From positions 1 through 64,000 of the forward strand of contig VUYV01000179.1 of assembly GCA_008711295.1 (NCBI GenBank): a DNA stretch of 64,000 nt, given 5' to 3'. The notes below the pieces were generated by a model, which was not told the DNA's origin, searched no databases, and saw only the letters and a list, made by a program, of their open reading frames with translations. The stretch comes from Anarhynchus alexandrinus (Eukaryota > Chordata > Aves > Charadriiformes > Charadriidae). Positions 25,488 to 36,465 of this stretch are shown here, piece by piece; the first letter of the stretch is position 1; every line of letters begins with the position of its first letter. Both the position numbers and the translations under genes were made by a program.

Positions 25488-26619
25488 CTGACAAATGTGG
25501 TGGCCTTCTATGATGGAGTTACAGCGTTGGTGGGTAAGGAAAGATAACTAGAAGCCATCTACCTGGACTTACGCAACGCATTTGACACTGTCCTGCATGA
25601 CATCCTTGTCTCTAAATTGGAGAGACAAAGATTTAACGGATGGACCATTCAGTGGATAAGGAACTTGCTGGATGGCTGGACCCAAAGAGTTGTTATCAAT
25701 GTCTCAATGTCCAAGCAACCAGTGACAAGTGGCATTCCTTAGGGGCAGTACTGGGACCGGTGCTTTTCAACATCTTTGTTGGTGACATGGACAGTGGTAT
25801 TGAGTGCACCCTCAGCAAGTTCACCAACGACACCAGGCTGTGTGGTGCGGTTGACATGCTGGAGGGAAGGGATGCCATCCAGAGCTATCTTGACAGGCTG
25901 GATAGGTGAGCCTATGAGAAACTAATGAAGTTCAACAAGGTCAAGTACAAGGTCCTTCACATGGGTTGGAGCAATCCCAAGCACAAATACAGGCTCGGTG
26001 GAGAATGGGTTGAGAGCAGTCCTGAGGTGAAGGACTTGGGGGTGTTGGTGGATGAGAAGCTCAACATGACCCGGCAATGTGCACTTGAAGCCCAGAAAGC
26101 CAACCAGATCCTGGGCTGCATCAGAAGCAGCGTGGCCAGCAGGTCGAGGGAGGTGACATCCTCTACTCCGCTCTGGTGAGACCCTATCTGGAGTACTGCA
26201 TCAGGCTCTGGGGCCCCCGACATGAGAAGAAAGCAGACCTGTTGGAGCAAGTCCAGAGGAGTGCCACAAAGATGATCAGAGGGCTGGAGCATCTCTCCTA
26301 TGAAGACAGGCTGAGAGAGTTGGGGTTGTTCAGCCTGGAGAAGAGAAGGCTCCAGGGAGACCCTATTGCAGCCTTTCAGTACTTAAAGGGGGCCTACAGG
26401 AAAAATGGGGAGGGACTCTTTGTCAGGGAGTGCAGTGATAGGACAAAGGGAAACAGTTTTAAACTGAAAGAGGGTAGATTTAGGTTAGATATTAGGAAGA
26501 AATTCTTTACTCTGAGGGTGCTGAGACACTGGAACAGGTTGTCCAGGGAAGTTGTGGAGGCCTCATACCTGGAAGTGTTCATGGCCAGGTTGAATGGGGC
26601 TTTGAGCAACCCGGTCTAG
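25488..26619 (+). pseudogene. CR1 ORF2 pseudogene (reverse transcriptase core to C-terminus)
   Basis: This is the longest coding remnant in the window, about 375 codons. Visible blocks in order: [26 protein letters not shown] (motif A, aspartate kept), [65 protein letters not shown] and HWNRLSREVVEAS. The catalytic FADD motif reads FTND at 25820-25831, so one metal-binding aspartate is replaced by asparagine. There are in-frame stops at 25545-25547 (TAA) and 25907-25909 (TGA), a stop plus a one-base loss near 25739-25745, and a further frameshift near 26150-26175. The last 147 codons (26176-26619) remain open. The element is dead. Confidence 0.9.
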
Positions 26620-26708
26620 TGGGAGGTGTCCCTTCCCATGGCAGGAGGTTTGAAAATAGATGATCTTTAAGGTGCCTTCCAACTCTAACCATTCTATGAT
26701 TCTATGAT
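25488..26708 (+). mobile_element. CR1 LINE, 5'-truncated (TTCTATGA-tail type)
   Basis: About 1.2 kb of CR1 that starts inside the reverse transcriptase domain and ends in the 3' UTR with ATTCTATGATTCTATGAT. Tail sequence and 3' UTR (TGATCTTTAAGGTGCCTTCC) differ from the two other large CR1 copies, so this is another subfamily. The 5' end is joined directly to a truncated LTR at 25487. The remaining LTR sequence does not reappear after 26708, so this is not a simple CR1 insertion into an LTR. A deletion between two neighbouring insertions is the simplest explanation. Confidence 0.93.
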
Positions 26709-27053
26709 CCTTAAATTCTAATTGTTATGAAATGTTTTAACATAATGCAGGTCATAACCTTTCCCTGTTCTGCTTTCTTAAGATTATGAAAAAAGGATAA
26801 CACCATTAATGCTACTTTTATATTCTGTGTCTGTAGTTAAATAGCTGCAGAGAGATTATTAAAATAGTTATTCAAGCTGACCATGAGAGCCACAAAGCTG
26901 CAGTTGTTTTTTTTAATTTGTGCCAGTACTTCATTATGTGTCTTAGGAAATAATCATATTTTCAATAACCAAACTCCACCATGGGAGGACTGGGCACCTT
27001 TGACATTCTATGAGACTATCCGAAGTCACAGCAGATGCTGTTGCACTAAGTTT

Positions 27054-27080
27054 AAAACAAACAAACAAACAAACAAACAA
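27054..27080. repeat. (AAAC)n microsatellite
   Basis: About six to seven CAAA units in a row. No retroposon body was recognised immediately upstream. Confidence 0.9.
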
Positions 27081-29534
27081 GCATTCTGAATGCAATTACA
27101 CATTTGGTTTCAGAGCAAAAGGCAACTCCTGAGACCAGTTAAAATAAAGTTTTCCTAATGAGTGTGTTATTCTGTCTTTGACAGTGTAAGAATTTCTTCC
27201 CCATCTTTCAGAAGACTCTGGGATTTATTACCATGGGAAACTGGATGATAGATTAGGGGGAAAACGGTCTGAGTAGTTGTATGTTTATGCCCCTGTTGTT
27301 TTGGGTTTTTTTCATGTCCCAAAGCTCAGTACCTTCCAAATCAGGATCTAAATATTGCTTCTACCTCATTAACTTCCTGAGGAAGGCTGCTCAACATGAA
27401 GTGCTGTTGTGGCATCCCTAAATACAATAATAATTTTGTCAGAAGTTCAGCTGCAGGAGTTGAGATTCTGAAAATATAACCTGTAAGGGGTCACCAAGGG
27501 AAAGGTTTGCAGACAGAATTCAGTATCATTATTTCTCAGTTCTTCAGAAACAAAATTTAAAAGTTTTCTTCTACTTTCTTGATAAAATATCTTTTTATTA
27601 GTGCTCACTAACTATTTCTGTTAAATTTTTTATCACATGGTTCTTTACTATTTTCTTTTATTTATTGATTGGTTAAACCCTATAAGCAATAGCTTCTCTG
27701 TTTATACAACAAAATCTTTTGCAGAAACCCCTCACTTTTCACAGATTTTTTATTTTTCTTCTTCTTTTAAAACCAACTTTATTGAGCCCATTATCAAAAT
27801 GCAAACTGAGTTAGCAAGTGAAATCATTAGACATTATTCATTTGCTGAAAGCTAGGTGTTCAGTAAAAGGATAATCCAAACCTAGAATTTTGTGAAAGGA
27901 CTTTACCATTTTCCTTTTTAAACTGAATGAAAAATATCAACACTTACTCTTTGTCTTAGTAATATTTGGACTCCTTTGTTCTTCCCTAAAGATTTTTGCC
28001 AAAGTTTGAAAGCTTTTGCCAGTAGGGATCATCCATACATCCTATGTTGCTGTACAACATACGATAACACTTCTTGACAGTGTTCCTAGCAATAACACAG
28101 TACATGTTTGAATGGTATGTGGGGTGTCTCAAGTTGTGATTCCACAGGCACTTTAAGATTGTCTAAGTACCAGGGGGTGTCAGAAGAATACTCTCCAATC
28201 TGTACTTCTTCATGTGTACTCACTTATAAGATGTTCACTCCACCCTACTTTTGTGTCAGTAAGAAAAACTGTACAGATTGAGGGAAAGCTGGAGCTGAAT
28301 CCTGAAAATTAATTAGTCTTGGGGTATAAGGGGTGGGGTTAGTTTACAACAGATCAGTTTCTCATTTGACTCACCACAGGGCCATAAAATAATTTCTCTG
28401 GTTTAGGATGCTTTAGAAATTTACTAGAGAAAAGAGTGTAGCTTGCTCAAGCCTGTAAGATTTTCTAGTATTTTCTATGGAACAACATTGACTGCATCCA
28501 AGTCAATTGCTGGGACTACATAAATAGATGGTCCTATGTACGCATCAATATTTATCTTCCCATGTTCAGGTCCATGATCAATACTGATGCTCTTTGACAA
28601 CATCTTATCCTAATTCCTTGTATTGACACTTTCTATTTGCAGTCTCCTGCCTGACTCTACTTGCCTAAAGCCAGGTGCGATGTCAAGTGGTCAAACAACA
28701 GGGAAGAAGTGTTATGTCATGCAAGAAGCAGTGACGCAACTGTCTTCACGTACTCAGATCTGCAAACGCAGAGCTGAACTCAGAATGCAGTTTGGTCCTT
28801 CTTTCAAGAGTTCCCAAAGACATCTTAAAGACTGAAAGAACTTTTCATTTTTTGCCACATGGTTTTAATTTTTGGCAGATCTAATTAGACAATGTCCCCT
28901 AAAGTTTTGAGCAAATTGGTGTTTGACAGGCTTTTTCCATGATTAGCAAGTATTTGTTTTTGTAAAGTAACCTAGGAAACAATTTGTCAAATAATAAATG
29001 AGCAGTTATAAATCTGATCAGCCTCATTTGGAAATTCCAAGGACTCAAAATAAGTAGTGGGCTTTCGTTGATGAGATAACACCACCTAATTGCAGACAAC
29101 TTTTTTTAGAAAAGTTTGCACAGGGAGTGTGCATATTCACGTCTTGGAAGACAATAAAGCTTCACAGAGGATCAAGTTAGCAAATTGCACTATAGAATGG
29201 ATGGAAAGAGATAAGTCTGCTTCTTCACAAACTTTTTTCTTCACACTAATCTATTGAGTTTTTTCTCCCATTAGGTCTTAGGATTTCTCTCTTTACAGAT
29301 AGTGAAATCATTAGCTCTAATTGGCAAATTAACATGACCTCCCTATTGTCTGTTTTGTGTAGTGTGCAGTCTATCTTGAATGCAGAAACCCCTTCATTTT
29401 ACTCCGTTAAATTACTGTTTTGTGCCTAAAGTGCTTCTTTTGTAATTTGGTTTGAATGCTAAAAATAACTTGCTGAAGCAATATTGTTTAAAGTAACCAG
29501 CAAAGTCAAGAATTAGGGATTTCAGACCCTTTAT

Positions 29535-29640
29535 CTTTCTCTGCCACTGACTCACCAGGAGTCATTTCCCCTCTCAGCCATAGGTACCTCGAAAACACAC
29601 AGGAACTATTTTGCTATCTCATGTGGGTATTTTGAAAAAT
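29535..29640 (+). repeat. MIR-like / CORE-SINE-type ancient fragment
   Basis: CTCTGCCACTGACTCACC followed by GAGTCATTTCCCCTCTCAGCC resembles the plus-strand core and 3' part of MIR-type SINEs (TGACCTTGGGCAAGTCA then a CCTCTCTGTGCCTC block). The match is strongly diverged and the far end is unclear. It could also belong to a related ancient LINE/SINE family with the same tail. Confidence 0.45.
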
Positions 29641-30879
29641 ACCAGCCAATGTGCACAGAGGATTTTGAAGACCAAAGGGACTGAACACTATTACTGTTAG
29701 ATAGCAGGGTTTTGTTTTGTTTTGCTTTATTTTTAATTTGACCCCTACTTTCATTCAGTACATATGAAGTGACTTGTTAAACTGTCATAAATAGTATACA
29801 TTTGTAGCCATGATTTTGGAAATCATTGCATGGACTTGGGCTGTGGTCAAAAGCTAATTGAGACCTATAGAGAAATTCTTGCCGACAAAAAAGCACTGTG
29901 GATGGATCAGGCTGTCAGAGAGACAACACAACTGTCCTTTGAAATGTTTCTTGTAAAGTAATGTTATCCAACCATTCTTTCACAGCCTTGCTGTCCACGG
30001 CATGAGAAATCTGTAGACTACTGAGATAAGAGCAAACACTAACCAGTGTGAAATTTTAATCCTGAAAGGCAAAAAAACAGAATTAGAACTAACAAAGCAA
30101 CCAAACCCCAATGGGAATGGAAATGACAAAAGAAAATTCACCAGTCAAAAAAATGAAAAAATACAACTACAGCTAATTGTAAAATAGCAGATTTTTAAGA
30201 TGCACTTGTCTTTACAAATTTAAAGAGACAATTTCTGGAAAGGCAAGATGAAAAATAAAAGTTACTACTGTACAGACACATACAGAGAAGAAATTAAAAA
30301 GATCTGGAGGAAGCGATTGCTATCAAAGGACTGTGTGAAACCTTGTTTCCATAGCATGCTTCATACACATCCCCTGATTTATTTAATTATCTCTTTTTCC
30401 CATTTTATATTCACTTGTATAAGTCTTGTATTTTCTATCATCAGCTTTATTTTCAGTTAAGGCACACTAGTTGTCAAGAAGATGAAGATTATTAAAGAAT
30501 TCCTACTTAGCCGTTTCTTCTTTAAATGAAAAAGGAGCACAGAAACTCCTTCCTTTGAATATTCTGGTTACTTAAATAAGTTTCTGTATTAACAAAGAAT
30601 GATTTTTTTCCACTGCATTATAGAGTGTTAAGAGCTTTTATATTCCCTAGCTTCACTGAATTGTGAACCTCTTGGCTGTGTTTTGCCAGGGCAATTTCTA
30701 TGCAGTTGGTCTGTCTTAATCAGACCAGGCATTTTGCCATTCATCATTTGCACCCATTTTCCTATTACTTTATGCATCTCCAAAGACAAAAATACCCTCT
30801 TCAAAAATGCAGTAAACTGTGGTCGTCCCGATGTGACAGATCCAATTCAGATTATGCAAACCCAAAGAGTTTATTTATT

Positions 30880-30950
30880 GTTATGTATTCTTTAGCAATT
30901 TTTTTAGAAATTAGTTATGTATTCTTTAGAAATTATGAATTCTTTAGATT
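30880..30950. repeat. Imperfect tandem block, TATGTATTCTTTAGAAATT-like unit
   Basis: Three diverged copies of a unit containing AT(G)TATTCTTTAG(A)AATT lie head to tail. This looks like local slippage or duplication. No function is apparent. Confidence 0.65.
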
Positions 30951-33642
30951 TAGAAAATGAAATAGATTGCATTTTTAAATATGAAAAGGAAATACTACAT
31001 AAGACTAGCAGAAAGCACAAATACACAATAGCTAGATGAAACCCATTCTTTTTCTGACATCACTATTCCTTGGTGGGAGTTGTGGGGAGTGGAGGAAAGC
31101 AAATCCACCCCTGATATAACCTTTTAACTTCAGTGGTGTTCCCCAGGGCTCAGGAAGGCATTTCTGAAAGCCTTGTGGATGCAGGCAGCTCAGTACAGCC
31201 ACACTGATACTAAAAGGAGTCCACGCAGATGCAGATGGTACAAAACTCATAGCAAGGCCAAGGCCAGCTTTAAATCTGGACAGGGCAGGTACAGCTCCCA
31301 TGGAGGCTATTAGGCCAAATGCAGCGGCAGTGTGGGGAGGGAGAAAATTGCTTTTGCAATTATTTTGCTGTGGAATTCAGCCCAGAAGTTAATGGAGAAG
31401 CAACACCTGCCCAAATCTGCTCTGAAAACTCCACAAGATGTTCATAGAAAACCAACCTTACTTGATACAGAAATTTACTTATACTGCTGCTGTTTCACTA
31501 GCCACCTTCCAGATCAGGGCTCTGCTGAGTCACGTGGAGTTAGGTCAGTGACAGAAGATTTGGGTCCTACTTAATTCCATTTCATGCTATCATTTCACAT
31601 AAGCTTGTGAAGCCGTTGGGGTTTTCGCCTTGAAATGTCTGTCATGCTCAATACAGAGCCTGAAAGGAGGGCAGAAAGCAACAAAACCCATCCCACCATC
31701 TGTTAGTACAAATCCTTTTCCCAGCAAAGCGTCGGTTTGGTATATTCTTTAAATAAACTAAGTAATCTAAAATGTTTTGAACAGACAAGCTTATTAGCAC
31801 TTGTCATATTTTATATAGAAAATACTGGAATAAATTTCCTCCTGCACGCTGATAAAGCACTTGCAAAGAAGTCTGGAAATATAGTACAAATTTGTGTCTT
31901 ACAAAAAGAAGTTGTACTTCAGTTGTGTAGTTTCTTTGGAAATCTCCATGGCCATGCACCATGCAGAAAGAACCTGTACTGGATATGGAAAACATAGGAT
32001 CAGTTCCCCTCACTGGTTGATCTCTTGTGAAAACACTACAGATGTCTGTTCTGTTCTCACTGTATTAGAGAGTCAGAAATTAGGTGTATGACTATAATAT
32101 GTGAGAAAACTGCTAAAATAGTTTAAATAGCCTGATCAGGTACAGGAGCACTGTGTAAATGGGATTAAATTCTTAGCTGTATTAGATAAGTGGCCATGAC
32201 CAGGAATACGAGAGTACAAGATTAATTTTCTGTCTAAATTTCAAAAATTATGTTAGACCAGGTCTGTCCTAACTGAATTCAGCTGTCACTACTCTTTCTG
32301 TCTTTGGTCAAATTCACATCCTGTAGCTTTAACGCTGAGGCCCTTTTTAGGCATATGTTCAAGTCACCTTGCACCCTGGAAGTCTTCAAATGTCCTTACC
32401 TTCACCAGAGAGTTAATTTAGAATAATGATAGGTTATCTTTGATAGAGCAGAACAACCACTGTAGATACCATCAACCCATATCTGTATGCTGCACCTTGA
32501 CACCCACCACTGTGACTTCCTCAAGACAGCTCATGCTGTCCACACAGACAGTAAGACTGGAAATAGGTGGTTAGATATGTCTGCTTGACACTCAAATCTG
32601 CGCGCATCTCAGCACCCCTGATGCCTTAGCAAGCTGCTAAATGATTTAGGTCTTGCCAGACAAACTCAAATATGTAATCTGCAGTCTGTTCGGGAGGCAA
32701 CGACTTTGTCAGAAGATGGATGAGCCATAGATCATATAATCACAGATTCAGATGCTCACCTGGGTTCATCTGCACAGATAGAAGTGAACTGTTGCAAAAC
32801 CCAAATCTGTACAAAACTCACGTGAAATAAAGCCATTTCTCTTTCAAGTGGACTGAAATAGGACGCTTATACACTTTGTGCCTCATATTTCTAATTACTA
32901 GAAAGAATCAATTTCCTTAAAAATATAGGCTCAGTTTTACCATTTCCCAACAACTTCACACATTTTAATTAAAGTTTTTTCAGATTTATGACAATGTGAC
33001 TAAAACTGAAGTTTAGCCAATAAAAAATGTTAATGTCTATGGAAAAAACTTTTACTGAATTTCATCAAGACTAAGATTCTTCACAGAGGTGATTACTCCA
33101 TCAGTCATATGTTCAGCAACATAATTGTGGAGTTTTGTTTTGCTTTCCTTTTTTTTCTTCAAAGACAGAGACACCATTACTTCTGAAATGGTCACATTTT
33201 GTTCTGGATATTTCCTGTCCAGGAAAAAAGTAGAGAACAGCTACAAAATAATGATCTCACATTTTCCAGCATGAGAGATTCCAATAAAATTCCATGGAGT
33301 ATAAACCATCCTCCTTTTTCCAGAGATCTTTGATTCTGCAGAATTTCCAGGTTGCAAAATTTAGTTATGATTCCACAGCTATTGACTTTGTATGAACACA
33401 CAATAAACTATGACAATTTACGGTTGTCTATCTAGAGAAAGGACTGTGTCGGTATTTTATAGTCTAATTGCTGTATAAAACAATAGCATAATAGCCCTTT
33501 AACTAGTCTACAAACTCTTCAGAAGTGTTCACTGTACTGTGTAGCTGCCAGAGCCTAATCAGAACACTAATTGCCACATCTATATTAAAAAAGTTCTGCT
33601 AGCAAAGCTTTGCCATTTCAGAGTATGACAAAGTCACATCAT

Positions 33643-33834
33643 CAGTTGACTTTTGTGCCAGAAAAACCTTTTTCAGGCACAGTTGTGCTTACAGGGAAGC
33701 TCTATCAAATTACCTTGGGTTATTTGAACAAGTGGTGCAAAAATTTTNCCAGTTGACTTTTGTGCCAGAAAAACCTTACAGCGAAGCTCTATCAAATTAC
33801 CTTGGGTTATTTGAACAAGTGGTGCAAAAATTTT
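33643..33834 (+). repeat. Local direct duplication separated by an N (probable assembly join)
   Basis: Copy 1 (33643-33747) and copy 2 (33750-33834) are nearly identical and flank a single N at 33748. Copy 2 lacks 20 bases present in copy 1 (33671-33690) and has one further G-to-C difference. A near-perfect duplication that meets exactly at an ambiguous base is typical of overlapping contig ends or two haplotypes joined without merging. A real recent tandem duplication is less likely. Confidence 0.85.
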
Positions 33835-36389
33835 GGCAGAAAACAAAAAACAAGTGCAAGTAAACAAAAATTCCAGAACTGTCTGCAACAGTGGTACAAA
33901 TAAAACTGGTCAGGACCTGTTTTTAATCCAGGGGCCAAATGGCGCGGAACAATTCACATCCACACACTTCAATGTGCCCTCCTCCCCCCAAAATACAATG
34001 ACTATATCCAAATTGCCTATTATGAACAGTTTTTAGCATCTTCTTCCACTTACACCATTTGCAAATATTGCCTGCTAGTTGCTACTGGCTGTAGATAGGG
34101 TGTAAACTGAGAGCTGGTCAGGAAAATTATCAGTCATTCCTTGAGCCATACTTTATTTAGTAGTATAGGTATATTTAGTGACTGTATCTCTAGTAGATAT
34201 AATTGGCAAATAGCCTGGCCAATTTAGCTATGGGGATTAGCTAAATCCTGGAGATAACACTTGAGGGTAGCTATCCTATTGGTCCTTATATATGCTTAGA
34301 ATATACGTTTATTTAGGATTAAACCGTACTTAATTTTTTTTTATGGTCAATACAAAATTTATAGCTAGTCTGCTTTGTCATCCTTGTTTGTTAGTGTTTC
34401 TGTCTGTTTGTTACTCAAATTATCGCAGAGGTTGAAGGCAGCCAGATTCATGCTTTCATTTTAGTGTCAGAGAGTTTTCTGGTAGTGCCACTAATGCATT
34501 TTGACCCCAAGCAAGGAGGTTAGTGTCTAACTTTGGCTTGCAAAAAAAAAAGAAGAGGGAAACAAAAAAGGAACAACTAGCTAATTAATTCATTTTAATT
34601 GAACTAATTTGCATGGAATTGTGCTTGTGGTAATTCAGAAAACAGTCACCTCTGATTAATATATATTATACAATTAGAAACACGAACAAGCTTTTTCAGT
34701 ATAGCCTATTAATCTAAATAGTTTCTTCTAAGTCAAGCCACGTTTTCCACGGACATTTTAATTTAAGGATCCTTTTTGGAGCACTGTTTACATTTAGCAA
34801 AATTAAGCTATGAAAATTTGTGAATTTAGTAAGCATTTTAAATAGGCTTGGTGATTCCTGTTTGCAGTCGAGACATTGCAGACACACATGTGTCATGCAC
34901 TTGTTTTGGTGAGGAGATCCTCTGCTTTCTTCTGGATGTGTGGCTGTGCCCATGGCTAAGTACAATTTGGGATCTGAAACATGAAGATATAACTCATGGC
35001 TTTCAAAGACCCTGAGCCACAGTTAGCTGGTGTCTAGGAGCATATGTTAGGAATACAACATGGTTTCCAATTCTTATATCGCTTTTTGACATCCACTATT
35101 GGCCTCGACTGGAGGCAGGGTGCAGAGCAAAGTGGGGTTTGCCGTGGCCAGACACAGCCATTATGTTCTCATGTCCTAAAAACAGTATAATCACAGACAC
35201 ATTGCTCTGCTTGAGCTAATAAATCTTCCCCTTCAGCAGGGATAATTAGTTTGTCTTTGGCACCACACTAACACAAATATATTACTTCTTGTTCCAGAGC
35301 TGTATTGATCAGAGCTAACTTGCTGCTCCTGCATCAGGCTGGGCTGCTCAGCGTATCTTTATGTTCACTCAACCTCCTTTAACAAACAGGAGTGTTGTTG
35401 ATACCTACGAGCCACAATTTTCTTATGCTTTTCCCCCCTTTCCACCACTAAATCATTCCCATAACTGTAGCTCAGGTTTTATCCTTTTAGATATAGTATT
35501 GCTAAAGTCTGTGATAGTAGATAAAGGAATACAAATACAAGAGGCTCTTAAATTCATGTGCTTTTAATTATAGACTTTTTTAGCTCTGGAGGGAAAAAAT
35601 GAAAATGTATAGCCCTAAAAAAAACCAAAACCAAAAACAAAACCCAAAGGAAAAACCAAGGAAAAACTTCCCCAATCGTTATATTGAATATCTCATGGCT
35701 TTAAGCTATTTTATGGTTTTCAGATTTGTGCTACTGGGACTTGGCTATCTCTGTTCACTAGCTAGTAAGATACCTGAGGAATAGTTTTATCTTCTTCAGC
35801 TGGTCAGCAGTCTGAACACTGAAATAAACAGGCAGAATACATGCTCATTTCTGTGCCTACAGGAAGACGAAAGGATCTAAATTTGAAATCACTGAAACTC
35901 AATTTCACCTACATTGATGAGCTTAATGGAGGCAGATAGTAATATGTTTGAACATCCTCTACTTTGATTAATAAGCTTCTAGGAACCAAGTATCTAATAT
36001 AAAACCTCAATTCAGAATTAAAAGTGAAACTTCACTTTCCACTAGTATCTTAATCTACTTGCTTTTAGCAGTCTGTCCTAGTAAACACAAAATATAAAGA
36101 GAAATAGCAAACACGCATTTCATTATTATTGGCGAAGAAAGTCTAGGGATCATTTTCTGGGTTGTTCATCACTTTATCTGTACTTTTGCCATAGTTCTGT
36201 TGTTTTCTGACCCCTGGATGAAGACTTCAATGTGAAGTACTTTCATAAGCTTTCATTATTAATATATTTATTCCATTCAAAATCATCACGTAATTCCTTT
36301 GCTTTCCTAGAGGTCTTGGTGAGAAAAGCCGCTCAGTGGTAGACCCTCATACACCAAAAAGAGGTATGAAGACATAATAGTCTTGTGGA

Positions 36390-36465
36390 AGCCTGAAGCA
36401 CTTCCAGATGGACTGGATGATCTAAGAGGTAGTTTCCATCTCATTCTTGCGTGACACTGTGAATG
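36390..36465 (+). mobile_element. Decayed CR1 3' tail (short fragment)
   Basis: The block CTTCCAGATGGACTGGATGATCTAAGAGGTA, and what follows it, resembles the CR1 3' UTR signature (GGACTGGATGATCTC then GAGGTCCCTTCCA). No clean octamer tail remains. The similarity is short, so this is a tentative call. Confidence 0.4.

Noticed and set aside
25179..25547. 122-codon open frame across the LTR-CR1 junction
   Set aside because: The first part is LTR U3/R sequence and only the last codons are CR1. No viral or host protein domain is present.
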